In this document: one piece after another, positions 1 to 12,000 of the stretch | Layout: each line of letters opens with the position of its first letter | How positions within the stretch are numbered: the first letter of the stretch is position 1 | Assembly (NCBI RefSeq): GCF_048564905.1 | Contig: NC_132989.1 | Coordinates: 106,370,257 to 106,434,256 of the forward strand | Reading direction: 5' to 3' | DNA: 64,000 bases | DNA from: Vicugna pacos | Taxonomy: Eukaryota > Chordata > Mammalia > Artiodactyla > Camelidae | The notes under the pieces: model-generated | Database searches by the model: none | Seen by the model: only the letters and a program-made list of their open reading frames with translations | What the model was told of the DNA's origin: nothing | Translations under genes and position numbers: made by a program

Positions 1-454
1 TGCTTGTTCATTGCAAAAAATAGTCACCTAAATAGAAGAAAATATTGCAAAAATAAAGCAAAAGTATAAAATGCTTCTCTAATCCCATTACTGAGAGATT
101 ATTACCATTTACTATTTTGATAAACACTTATATATATATTTCCAACATATGTTTATTGTTAAAATGAAATCCTATTTTATAGTGTTATCTAGACAGATTT
201 TGTTTGCCCTTAGAAATACAGAACTGACATATTTCCAGGTTGAAGAATAGAAATCTATATTTTTGCACTGGTTTCATAGTATTCTATTTTTTCAAGCCTT
301 TAAATAGGCATGCTTGACAGTGTTAATATTGATTCTCACCAAAAAGAGTGAGTCTTATAGCTGTTTAAAATTAATTTATTATTGGGGTTAATTATGTATG
401 CATTTATTTTCCCCATTGGAATTTGAAACACCTGTAGAGAGTGTTTGTGCTTGC
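1..454. other. AT-rich intergenic stretch, nothing recognised
   Basis: Low-complexity AT-rich DNA with no open frame, repeat terminus or RNA gene that I can recognise on either strand. Confidence 0.6.
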
Positions 455-532
455 TTTCATCTCTTCTGAAGGACCTAAAGCAATACCGTGCATACAGTAG
501 TTGCTCAATAATGCATATTACACTGAACTGAC
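455..532 (+). repeat. L2 3' tail fragment
   Basis: The segment reads like the end of the L2 LINE: an 'accgtgcatacagtagttgc' type string followed by a 'tcaata' run matches the L2 terminus, in which 'cctggcacatagtaggtgct' is followed by 'caataaatgtttg'. It is short and heavily diverged, as expected of an element that stopped moving before placental mammals radiated. Sense orientation. Confidence 0.55.
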
Positions 533-2734
533 AACATCTGTGTGTTTTACAAAGATTTGATCCAGGGCTGAGAATAGAGGAATACTTGTGTATAACTTCT
601 GACTATAAAAAGATCATCTACAATTGCTTGCTTAAATGCACTATTGTATTGTAGTGTATTGAAAAATTATAGTTAAAATATTCTGGGATGATGGCGTTGT
701 CAGTGGTTATTTTGTTAGATCTAGTAGAATTCCACTGATAAAGAGAAAAAGAGCAAGTAGGACAGCAAAATCAAGTAGGACAGTAAGTAGGACAGCACCT
801 ACAGCAAAACTAGGTAAAAAATAATTCTCATGAGCCCCAGAATATAAATGGTTTGAGATAAGTACTAATGGCTACATGACATAATTGCTGTCAAGAGTTA
901 TATAAGAGGAAGTGAGAGATGGCCTGAGAGGCAGAGAACTGAAAATCATCATCGTGGGCTTACTGGAAGACTCGGTGGGCAGTCCTAACACAGCATCTGA
1001 AAGTGGTAGTTGTGATGGTCGTGGGATTTGAAGCTTCCAGTTTTCAATGAGAGCAGTGGAACAAAATGTCAATGGTGATCAAGTAGACCAGGTGTCTGGA
1101 AGTAGGAACCCTGAAACCAAGTACTCTCTTGAGGCAAAGCAAGGGACTAGAATCCTAATAAGCTGGGGAGGATAATGAACAAATAATTAAAGAAGATTCA
1201 GATGAAAGGATAAAGATTTCAGGAAGCTGAATCCTATTGTTTTAATCGTGCTGAAAGCAAAAGAAAGGGGGTGTTATATTAGTGAAACTAGAAAGTGATA
1301 CTGGTCCATTCCTTTCTCTTTAAAGTATAGAAAAATTTCATTTCACTTAAAACTGAGTCACTGAAGAAGACTGTGGCTTTGTTCTTTAAAAGTTACAGAA
1401 GAGAAAAAAAGGACAAGAAAGAGATGAACCTCTTACAAATGAAGAAAACATATTGGACATCCATGCTCACAAAACAAAGAAAAATATAACGTGGTATTTT
1501 AAAATGAGGGAAAAGAAAGAAAATCATAGAAGTTATGAGCCAACAACATAAATCAAACTATAAAATATCAGGAATGAGGTGATTGGAGAAAAGAAAGATA
1601 GGAAAATGGATGTGAATAAACTCATTTAAAAACTAAAATGAATATTAAAAAAGTGTAATAGTCTTCCCTGAAGGAGAAAACCAAATAAACTACACATTCT
1701 AAAACATATAATCCAAGAAAGTAAACAAAACAGGACTTGAAAGTACATAATGAAAGAGCACCATGAGTTCCTTGGAAAGTCAAACAAGAATTTCCTAGAC
1801 TTAGGCATAGTCGAGGGAAATAATTGGACTTTAAAGCAAAAGATAAAAGTCCTTGGGGACATACCGATTAGAAAATGAAAGTTTTAGAATTACAGGACAA
1901 GCTAAGAGAATATTAGACTAACAAACAAAAGGAACATTTATGTTTCAATTAGAGAAATAATATGAACATGACTGGATATGTAATATTAGATAAACGAATA
2001 ATTATATTTTAGCAGTAAGTGTCTGATGATAGTTATGGTTGAAAAAGGGGATTCTTGTTATTTAAAAATACATACTGAAATATTCACATGTCAATTAATA
2101 TAATGTCTTCATTTGCCTCAGTCTTACTTGGGTAGAAATGAAGGGTGTAGATAAAGGATTTAGATAAAACAAATTTTCACGTGCTGAAAATTACTGAAAT
2201 TGAGTGATAGGTCCATGGGGGTTCATTACACTCCTTTCTCTTCTTGCACAGATTTTGAAATATTCCATATAAAAACTTCTTAAAAATTGATTTTCTTTGC
2301 TACTTTAAAGCAAATAGTTTCCCCATATGTTATAATTTGATTTATCCTTCATAATGTAGTAAATTAATTTCCCCACATCATGGATTACTTTTGCACATTT
2401 AATCATGTTGTTAATGGTAAGTCTCAATTTTAGTTCTGTTCTCAAAGGTTTTAACCACCATGACCTTTATTAATCTCCTTAAGCAAATTACTATTGCTTC
2501 TAAATTCAAATTATTTAAAATGGATGAAAATATTCTTAAAATAAATCTGTATATATAAACCCATTCCTCTTACTGAAGAAAATGTGTATAATTTTCAAAA
2601 ATTGATTACATACTTTAAGCATTACAAACCCAGAAATAGTTTATTTTTCTAGGTTACAGTATGGTGATCACAGTTATTCATGACAATTCATCATCTCTAT
2701 TTAGACTGCAAGCATTTCTGTCCCTGCTAATCTG
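533..2734. other. AT-rich intergenic DNA, possible A-rich LINE remnant
   Basis: No gene is supported. The 11-mer aagtaggacag occurs three times at 755-795. The part from about 1190 to 1900 is strongly A-rich on the plus strand and resembles the body of an old L1/HAL1-like LINE in composition, but I could not align it to a remembered consensus, so the class stays open. The minus-strand frames at 872-1072 and 1626-1862 show no domain. Confidence 0.4.
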
Positions 2735-3285
2735 ATCTACACAGTCTGATCAGTGATATTTTAAAATGCAAATCTGACCATGTCATTTTCCTGCTGGAAA
2801 CCCTTCTATGAATTCCTGTTTTTTCTTTCTATAGAGACTTTTTAACCTAGATTCTGTATCCCCATCAGACCTCTTCAGCCTCCTCTTCCCCTCCCTTCCG
2901 CTTCAAGCCTTAATTCTAGGTTGTTCTTTCTCCTTTGCATTCAAGATCTTTTGCCTGGACTGCTCCCTCCAGGCCTTCATTTAGTGGATTCATACATATT
3001 GATTAGAACATGGATCTGATATCAGTCCTGAGAAAAAGACTTCTGAGATCCGTTTTGTAGTTTCTTTGATGTGTATACTCATAATACGTGGAGATTTAGC
3101 TTCAAGTGATTATCGTAAGTTGTTATTATGTATGTACTTGCCCAATTACAATTACCTGAAAACAAACTCCATGGGGGTCACAAACAGGGAAGAAATTTTT
3201 ACACTTCAATAGTTTCCCCCTTTCTAGGACAGTGTTCATTATAGGCACTCGCAGATTTGTTGACTGAATAATTTCTGAATATTCC
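2735..3285 (+). repeat. L2 LINE 3' region, sense
   Basis: Diagnostic L2 phrases occur in order: 'tctgaccatgtcattttcctgc', a block near 2870-2975 like 'cctcttcagcctc...cctttgcattc...ttttgcctggactgctcc', then 'aaactccatgggggtcac' at about 3165 and the terminal 'aggacagtgttcattataggcactc...tgttgactgaata' at 3225-3270. An unrelated or badly diverged stretch sits in the middle (about 3000-3110). The piece is the last ~550 bases of an ancient L2 with no coding capacity. Confidence 0.75.
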
Positions 3286-5744
3286 AGTGTTTGTGTTTAG
3301 TATTTCCATCAGATAACAAATGTTTGTTTAAAAAAAATCACTGATGTTCCTCCTTTATATTTTCTTTTGAAAATTATTGCTTTCATGTTTCTTCCTACCT
3401 CCCCCACCCTCAACATTTCTGTTGGGAAACAGTGGCATGTTAAGCAGAACTTACTGAATGATTGAATTCACAAGAAAACCACTGTGGCCTCATACACCAT
3501 ACTTCAAATTCTGTCATTTCAGCTAAATGGATCCGAGGACTCTCTTGAAACAATCTTAAAGACACTCACAACTTCAATTCGTAGAGTCCACAGCTGATTT
3601 TTAAAAGGAATAATGTAAAAACACAAGATGAAGCAAACAAGAATAGCATAACAATGATAATGGAATAGGAAGAGGGTTAAGGAACATGTAATACTAACAC
3701 AGCCTTCTGTGATGCTAGTAACAGATCTTAAACTGCTTAGTGTCTAAGCTCAGAGGAGAGGTTTATACAGTGCTATTGATATAGAAGTTCTCAGCATGTC
3801 TTAATTGACCTTAATTTGAAAGACCATATTATAAATCTAGTGGTCATGGCAGGTAATAGGCAATTGCTCTTACACATTCTAGTTCTCCAAAGAAAGGAAA
3901 GTCTAACTAAATTAAATAAAAATTTAGGTATAAGTGTTTCTATGTTTTTCTTTTATCAAGCCAGGCCATTTTAATTGTATGCTTGATAATATTTTTCATC
4001 AAACTGTTAATGTGCAATTAAAACATAAATTTATGTATTTATATAACTTCGTTAAACACCTAGAAGTTTACTTTAATTTGTCCAAGATATAGTTGATTAT
4101 AAAGATAAATATAGAATCAAAGTTAATTAAAATATAACACTAAAATAATTTACTTTTAAAAATGCTCATTTTTCAATAGTAAAATTATCAAGCTATTTGA
4201 TATAAGTAGCAGCGTTTAAAGAAATATGCTCTTTAGGTATTCTGGATATAAAAATATCAGCCATTCTGGTTTCATTCATTACATATTTTTTTCTTCTTTA
4301 ATTAAAAAGTTAATAAATCTGGAATTAGATTATTTTACCAACATATTACTGAGTTTATTATCTAAATGACTTGGATAATATTTAATAACAGAAAGGATTA
4401 CGTTTAGAATAGGTGAAGTACATGAGGCCAAACAAACTTTAAGAAGGATGAGGAGCCAAATTAACTCAAAATATTCTGAATAACTTAGAGTGACACTTAA
4501 GAAACTTTTCCACATTTGCCATGAAAATAATTTACCCCCAAGGAAAAAATCTGAAAAAAAAATTATTACTGTTACTCAAAAAACTACTTTCTTGACTTTC
4601 ACCCTATTATACTTTATTGAAAAATTTTGATACACTTTACAGAACATAATTCAGATTAATGCGCTCTTCTTGGTTTGAGATTTTTTTGTAGAAATTAAAA
4701 AAAATTCTGTTTCTACCAGAAGAAGTTGAAAATTACAATATAATTTTTCATTTTATTTAATAGTTTTGTCATTTAAAAGTAGACTATAATACCCTTATCC
4801 TTGAAAGCAAAGTATAAAGAGAAATATATTAATGTGGATTCACTATATTTAGTAATACTACCCTATTTTTATATGGTTATTGCTTCACATTAGATTATAT
4901 ATTTTGGAACATTTTCTGTAGGAGTTTAATCATGCATGTTGAATTCATCCAATTATATTGGTCTTTCACAAATAGATAATACTATTTACTCAGAGGCATT
5001 GTTACATAGATTTGAAAATGTTATATCACTTTCAATAATAATAGTTATTTTTGCCATTTCACACTAATTTACAGGTATATATTGATTTCCTTACTGATTT
5101 ATTTTAAGACTTTATTATTGTAATTAGCTATATATTAAAATGTGCTATACTTTGACAGATTGGACCAAATATTGACAGACCCAGCAAAAACAAATTACTG
5201 TAATTTTTATATGTGTGCAAAATCATAACTGACTTTTAATTTTGGAATTCACACTGTTTATTGATCAGCATCTTTAAAAATGTTATCATTAATTACCACT
5301 GCTGTTATAAATTTCCTTGCTTTGTGAGTCAATTCAGTATTATTATCTTTAAACAGCATGTGAACCCTACCAGTTAGTCAAAGAAAACAGAAAAATAATG
5401 TATGAAATATCCTAGAGACTTTTAAAAATATATGTATGTATGTACATATATATACTAAATTTATTTTCTAAATAAACCATAAATTTTAAACATTTGATCT
5501 AAAAAATTAACTCTCAATTTTAACCCTAAAATTTATTTATAATTCTAATAATTTGAATGACAAAGATTTGTCACAGTAATTTCCTCTACAGAAATAAAAT
5601 ACCTAACACACTTACTTGCTTTGAGAAATGAATGACTAGTTGTTTCACAATATTTGGTAACATTTCCCCTACAGCAAATGAGGACTTGTTCATTAGTCAT
5701 CATTCATTCATCCATTCAAAATATACTTAAATACTCTGGGCTAA
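3286..5744. other. AT-rich intergenic stretch, nothing recognised
   Basis: About 2.4 kb of very AT-rich sequence with short TATA-type runs near 5430-5460. No repeat family, exon or RNA gene is recognisable. The small minus-strand frame at 4330-4515 shows no domain. Confidence 0.5.
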
Positions 5745-6160
5745 GTATTTGCTGTTGGCCCCTCCAGATCCACACTCCATATTTTTAAACTCAGCTTCCT
5801 GGCTTATAAAGTTGACCTTTATGGGTTACACTCTTCCTCTGCTTTTGTTTGTGTTAAGTGAGTTGATGCCCTGGCAGGAGGTACCAGGGAGAGAGTAGAG
5901 TGAGGTCGAAGTATTTCTACCCAGGGCCCCATGATGTTGTCTCTTGTAGATGCATCCCTTAACTGATATATCCAACTCCACTCAAAAGTGACTTTGTTAT
6001 ATGGCTTTCTCAACTGTTCCCTTGGGTCTAAGAGTTCTGGCAACTCCTTTATTGCATGGCCACATGACTCTTTGTAAAAATGCCTTTGTAAATACACTCT
6101 GCCTAAATGATACCAACATTGATTATCTCTTCTGTGGCCTACTGTGCCCAGATTAACACC
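5745..6160. repeat. Old interspersed repeat, class unresolved
   Basis: The block from 'ggcccctccagatccacactc' through 'gccctggcaggaggtaccag', 'gtgaggtcgaagtatttct' and 'tttgtaaatacactctgcc' matches a repeat I remember as common in mammalian genomes, but I cannot assign its family. The 92-residue minus-strand frame at 5819-6097 lies entirely inside it and is not a gene. Confidence 0.5.
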
Positions 6161-6642
6161 ATTGTCTATTTACCTGATATGGTTCTTGGTAATGTCAAGA
6201 TAATTCTCTTTATTTATTTACTCATTGTGTATTTATTATTTATGTATTAATCATTTACTCATTTATTTGTTTTTAATCATAGATGCAACAGAGAATTCTC
6301 AATTTTTTTCTTGCATATTTAGGTAAAATTAGCTCTAAAGGTCTCAACTTCTACCCTTTCCCCACATCAGTCATACCAAGCATTCAAAACCCCAGTCCAT
6401 AAAAGCAAAACCAAAAGAAGTTCCTTGTGAATTTAAAATGTGAGAAAATATGTTGTGACATCATTCTCCTTTTCGTGTGAGGACGCAGCATGTCTTTTGT
6501 GTATGCACTCAATAGAGAAAAGCATCATGTCTTCCCTCGTTAAACACTGTTCAGATATTTTTAACTGGAAATGTGTGTCCTTGAAATGTATTCATTATAA
6601 CAATTTTCTAATCATTGTCAGGAAGGAAGACATTTTCCTTGA
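6161..6642. other. AT-rich intergenic stretch, TTTA-rich run
   Basis: Contains a degenerate (TTTA)n-like run at about 6205-6275 and otherwise nothing recognisable. The 76-residue plus-strand frame at 6440-6670 shows no domain and runs into the neighbouring LTR fragment. Confidence 0.5.
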
Positions 6643-6832
6643 CTGTTCTAGGTTCTTCTGGCTGCTCTAAAAATTAAGTTGACGTAAGATAATAACAAGA
6701 GAAAAATCAAACAAAAGTTTAATAACATGCACACATAATAGAGTCCCAGGATAACTGAGTAACTCGCCAAAAAGGCCAGAGCCCTCACCTTAAATATTAT
6801 CATTAGCTGAAGACAAAAAGGATGTTGGAGCT
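6643..6832 (-). mobile_element. Older LTR, first part (split by a retrovirus)
   Basis: This segment and 14127-14462 look like two halves of one LTR, pushed apart by the endogenous retrovirus at 6833-14126. Starting at 'tgttctaggttcttctgg' it parallels the solo LTR at 61636-62156 ('tgttctgggttgttgtc', 'aggttaataacacgtgtaac'). A third relative lies on the other strand at 58637-59180. The family name is uncertain. It is a fossil with no coding content and must predate the retrovirus. Confidence 0.65.
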
Positions 6833-7309
6833 TGTCAAACAAAACAAAGAAACAAAGAAACAAACAAATAAAACAAAACAAAACAAAAACCCACAAAAGT
6901 ACAGAAGGCTACAAATAAGAAAAAGAGTTCATTGAGGGTCTTACAAATTACAATTTGGGAGGCACTGATTTCAGTAACAACTCTAATGTGTTCTGGGGAA
7001 AGTAGAAAATGGAGGAGTTTTATAAAAACAATAGACAAAGACATTCCAGGAAGTCACATAAATTGTTTTACAAAACTACAATCAGCTCCAGCAGGCATTC
7101 AGTTGCTTGTCAGCGGTGGACTAGTTGCTAGACTGCAGTTTCTAGGGAGCGGAGAAAATGAGTTCCAGATGGCCTGTGGATGCCTGGGTCAAAAGTTTAT
7201 ATAGCATCCAGGTGTAGACATGTGTAAGTTCTATTTCCCTAGTGGCCTCCTGGCTTTATTTTAGATCTTTTAGACATAAGAGACTCTATTTTGTTGTTCA
7301 TAGTTTACA
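6833..7309 (-). repeat. ERV downstream (3') LTR
   Basis: About 477 bp, ending on the plus strand in 'catagtttaca' (minus-strand LTR start TGTAAACTATG). It aligns along its length with 13637-14126, sharing an A/CA-rich end, 'ttcagttgcttgtc', 'gcctgggtcaaaa' and 'ggcctcctggctt'. It is preceded (minus sense) by a polypurine tract. The frame at 6932-7204 lies inside it and is not a gene. Confidence 0.85.
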
Positions 7310-7321
7310 TTTTCCCCTTTT
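7310..7321 (-). other. ERV polypurine tract
   Basis: On the minus strand the bases just before the 3' LTR read AAAAGGGGAAAA and abut the LTR's TGTAAAC start. This is the expected place and composition for the retroviral plus-strand DNA primer. Confidence 0.75.
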
Positions 7322-9600
7322 GATTAATATCTTTCCTTGGTGATCAATTATCTTACGATATTAGCAATCATAAGTCAATATTCTTTTTAAAAAGTTCCTG
7401 GCACCAGGAAGACTTATTCCTGGTATGTCATGTCCCATAGAGGAGGAAAAGAGAATAAGAGTCATGGTCATAAGGGAATTGTCATATTTGAGCATCAAAT
7501 AGGTTTTCAGAAAGCAGGACTTAAGCATCTTTCCTACCTAAAATAATGACAAATTCAGTCTATCTTTTATTTGTGATATGAATTGTAGGCTGCATCTGGT
7601 TGAGTAATACAAGTCTCTGAGCAACCATAAACTTAATATCCTGAGTAGCAAGAAATAAAGAGCATATCAACTTAGAGAATACACAGAAAGTCATTAATAC
7701 CACAAGAATCAATACCAATGTCATAAGCAAAGATTTTAACCACTTTCACCTGAAAAAAAGCAACCTTTTAGTATTTCTCCAAGACTGGGTATTGTGTCAT
7801 TCATAACATTTATTTTCTTTTTTATATGACTTAATAAATGGATGACGTTAGATGATTCATCCTGTTTAAAAAAAAAAAACAATCCGTTTGTATTATAGCT
7901 CAGGTACTCCCTTTAGAGGCTGTAACAGTGTCAAGAGCCATGCGATTTGTAAGATTGCCATTCTCTTTAAAAATATTTTAGAATTTAAAAGATTTATAGA
8001 CAGTTGATAATCATTTAGAGCTTATTGTGTAAAGTTGGTTAAAGTTTCTTTGTGAATAACAACATCTTTATGTCCCAGTGAGAGAACAAAAATGATCATG
8101 GAAGACTAACCTGACCTATCTTGCTCCTAATAAGGGGTAATTTGCAGGAGCAATGTTGAGAGTTGTGCAAATATGTCCTTAAGTTCAAGAAGCTCTTAAG
8201 TTACAATGCCCTATCCACCCTGGAAGGTATCCAAGACAAGAGGTTAGTTCCACACAGCTATTAGATTCCATTTGGGGCTACAAAATAAATACTAGGTTGA
8301 CTATCTTAATCAATACCAAATCAATCACTAGTTTTTAAAGTGATACTTACAGTACAGAACCACATGACATCCATCCAAAATACTGGATATTATTAGATTA
8401 ATTCATCCTTGCATGGTCAATCTGTTCCTAACATATAAGGGGCTTTGGTACTAACACATAAGTTGGTGTTAACCATATAAATCCATTCCATAGTTGGGCA
8501 ATGTTACCCACTAAAGGATGAGAGGTGACTTTTCTTTTTTTTAAATTTTAGTCTAGTTCTTTTCTGAGATTGGGTCTTGGTAACATTAAGAGAAAACAAA
8601 TACCAACATAAAGAGTCATTTAAGGTTTGGTTGATGAACCATTCATGTTGTTTTCAATTAGTAAAATCTGTGGTTTCTAGAGTTCTGTTAGTATATCTTT
8701 CCTCTAAAACTAAATGTCCCAAAGCTAACCAGTTGAATTCTTGTAATGGAGATATTCTCCAAAGTAACGCAGAAGTTGTGGACAAGGACAGTTGTCCACA
8801 AATCCAAAAAACTGGATTTATTTTTAAAATTAGCATATGATTGTGCCCATGGAAGAAAAAGAACATTTAAGTCAAAAGCATTTATATGTAGAAAAAGGCA
8901 AATAAAAGGAGTATTACATAAGCCTGGTCTCAAATCTTAGAAAAGCTATCCACAACAGATTTGGTTTGCTTCATTATCCTGGCTTTTGTCTGGTTAATTT
9001 TAGTTTCAGGTCTCTAGACAGTTATGGAGTTCAGATAGGAGATGGTACCTTCTTTAAATGAGGAACTCAAATCCATGACTCAATTAGCTTAATATTAATG
9101 GTGCAAGGGTTAGTTAATGATACCTGATAAGGTCCCTTCTGACAAGGCTGAAAGGCATCTTTGTGCAAGTGTTGTTTCCAATAGACATAGTCTCTAGGTT
9201 GGAGATCAAGATGCTGTATGTCTCTGTTTTCCACGAGCCCACTGTGGAAAGATTGCTCTAAGACTGTGAGTTAACTTTTAGGTCCTGATAGTATCTCACA
9301 GTAGGTTAAGATGTTTCCTTTTAACAGAACAGGTGCATACATGTTTTTGTCTAGTCTCATGGATCTACCAGTAATGATTTGAATGGTGATAACTTGCTTT
9401 TTCCAGAGGTGGTAGATCTCAGGTTAAGTAAACTAAGAGCAATGCTTTTAGGTCAAGACAATTTAAATGACTCAACACATTTAGTAAACTGAATTTTTGT
9501 AATTCCATTAGTGTATTCCACCAATCTTGACAACTAAGAATGGTAGGTCCATGGAAGTGTTATAAAATAGGCCACATTTTACAAGCATATTGGATCACTT
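7322..9600 (-). pseudogene. ERV env region remnant
   Basis: By position (between integrase and the 3' LTR) this should be env. One surviving piece at 8654-8866 carries a 'FWICG' string of the kind found in class I ERV surface proteins. The rest is too decayed to assign domains. An exact 10-bp inverted repeat with a 6-nt loop lies at 8776-8801. The copy is a broken fossil with multiple breaks. Confidence 0.5.
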
Positions 9601-12000
9601 ATCCAGTAAAATGGGAAACTCTGTCACTGTGGATGGAGTTCAGAGGGTATTTTTTAAGTGACAATAACTTTCTCCAATGAGACATTACTTGCTGCTGTGG
9701 TCATGGCTCTGTGAGAAGGAAAAGCTTTCACCCAGTGAAAGAACATACAGATCATTACCAATACATATTTATAACCCTGAGATGATGGTGATTGGATAAG
9801 ATTTGTTTGCCATACTTCAAAAGATCCTAAGGGTAAAGAAAAATGATCCATGGAAGTATGGATAGGCTTTCTTGTGTTCTGTTTAGGACAAAATGACGAC
9901 TTTGATATACTTTGTGAGCCATTTTAGGAGATGGTTTCCAATAATGTTGTTTTACCCTGAATCATTTAATCAGTATTCCAGTGAGTCACATTATATATAT
10001 ACTCTAGGATAAATTTTTGTAAACAGTCAGGGAGGACAGGTCTATCATTTGATCCAAATCAAATGTTTCTTTAAAGCCATCCATTCATTTTTTACCCCCT
10101 TTTAAAAAAAATTCTCCAAAATAAGAGTTGTGCTTCTAATATTTTAGTAATTTAGATTTTGAATTCATGGGTAGTTAAGGCCCTTCTAGTATAATTTTAG
10201 ACTTTCCGAAAACTGCTGCCTTAGAAGCAGTGTCAAATGGTTTCCTTTGCTTTCTTCTCCATATGAGTCTGCTGTTGAGTATCCGTAAGTTTTAATTACT
10301 GCTGAAGATTTAGGCAGTTGAATGGCATCTAAGAGTCATAGCACATAAGAACTGCTTTTGATTTTCTGACTGGAGGAGGTTTAAAAAAAAAAAACTTTGT
10401 TTCCAAAGAATGACAAAATCATGTATAACACCAAACGTGTACCTACTCAGTCAGTACAATATACATGTATATATTAGAGGTTTTATCTTTGACTAAGAGG
10501 CAGGCTGTAGTGAATGCAAAGAGTTTTGTCCGTTGAGCAGACATAGCTTCTGGCATGGTGTTAGCTTCAATGACTTGTTAAAGATCTGTAGCATTGCCAG
10601 CTCAGTAGTAGCTGGACTCATCTTTCAAATAGGATCCATCAGTGAACCAGATCAGCTCAGTGTTTTCAAGAGCCATGTCTTGCAAATCAATTGGAGAGAT
10701 GAGGAGTTAGCCAGTCAATACCAAACAGTCATGAAGGACTTTAGCGAAGGGAGGAGGATAGCCAGAATCAGAGTGTGGCAGCAGCAGATAGTAATGTTAG
10801 AAGAAGACAGGAAGAGAATTTCAGAGATTAGTCTGCTGGCAGAAAGTTACTGAACATGATGAGAATGAAGCAAGGATTCCGTGGAATGAGGCACACAAAG
10901 GGTCAGCAAAGACCCCATCACAATTTATTCTACTTGCTGTCATTGATTGGCAGCGGATGCAGTGATTCTCATGCAAGGAGGATGACCTTTGGCTACTGAG
11001 TCTATTTGTTGGCCTTAATATCCTATAGGTCCATGATGGTCCCCATGGCACTGACTAAGTAAGTCTGCTGAGGGCATTTCCTTCTTTTTTATGGGCAAAA
11101 AGGAAAAGAAAATGTAAAGTTTATAATTAGGATGACCTAAGGCAGGTGGGTCATGAAGGCTATCTTTAATAAGGGTAAATGCTTCTTAAGTTTCTGTCCA
11201 AATAAGAGATTTAGTCTGATCATCCTTAAGAAGAGAGTATAAGAGCAGGGCTAGGATAGAAAAATGTGGGATCCACTTTCCACAATACCCTGCCTGTCCT
11301 AAAAAGCCTCTGAGTTGTCTTTTTAATATATTCTTCAAATATGAATTTAAGTCCTTAAACAGCCTCTGCATTCAGTAGGTATTAGGGGATAGTTGGCAGA
11401 GTCCTTCTTTTATCCACCTAAATTTTTATGAGTGGTAGAGAGTGAATCGCAACTGATATCAGTAGCATTCTTAGGCCAAAGTTAATCAGGGATTGTATGT
11501 AAAAGTTAGAATCAGCCACAGAGATTGAGACAACCGGAATGGCAAGAGACGAGTCTCCTGGAGAATTGTGAGGATCAGGGCATCCTCCAAGGTGTAAAAT
11601 ATTTCCCCCTTTTGGGATAAGAAAACATGGGTTTTATGAGCCTCTAGGAAATCATTCTCCAATAGGTGGATTGGAGCAGAAGAAACTAGAAGGAATGGAT
11701 GAATCTCATAGATAAGTCCTTATTTAAAAGAAACTGGAAAAGACTTAAAAACATTCATAGATTGGTTAAATACTCCCACCATTTTTATGGTTCTGGCACT
11801 TTGGGGAAGGGAACAGAGTGGTGGGGTTAAGAATTGACAAAGTGCTCCTGTAACTAACAGGGCCTTAGTAACTTTATTACCAACACTTAAGTCAATTTCT
11901 ACAAAATAATTACTTAGGACTATGGGAAAAATTCTCTTTTTATCCTCAGAGCAGGGCTATTGTTAAGATCAACCAGGTTGGAACTTGTGAGAATGGCAGT
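9601..12000 (-). pseudogene. ERV pol region remnant (RT-RNase H-integrase)
   Basis: Recognisable pieces occur in retroviral order on the minus strand. At 11186-11371 lies the RT thumb/connection ('FLGQAGYCGKWIPHFS' resembles the class I FLGLAGYCR.WIP.F motif). Near 10560-10655 is an RNase H start with a WFTDGS-type signature. At 9654-9851 is an integrase core piece ('GYKYVLVMICMFFHWVKAFP', like class I GYKYVLVMVC.FSHW.EAFP). These support a gammaretrovirus-like pol. It is a fossil with many breaks and no function. Confidence 0.8.

Noticed and set aside
5819-6097. 92-residue minus-strand frame
   Set aside because: It falls inside a common interspersed repeat and has no domain.
10533-10853. 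106-residue plus-strand frame
   Set aside because: It is the opposite strand of the retroviral RNase H region and has no independent support.
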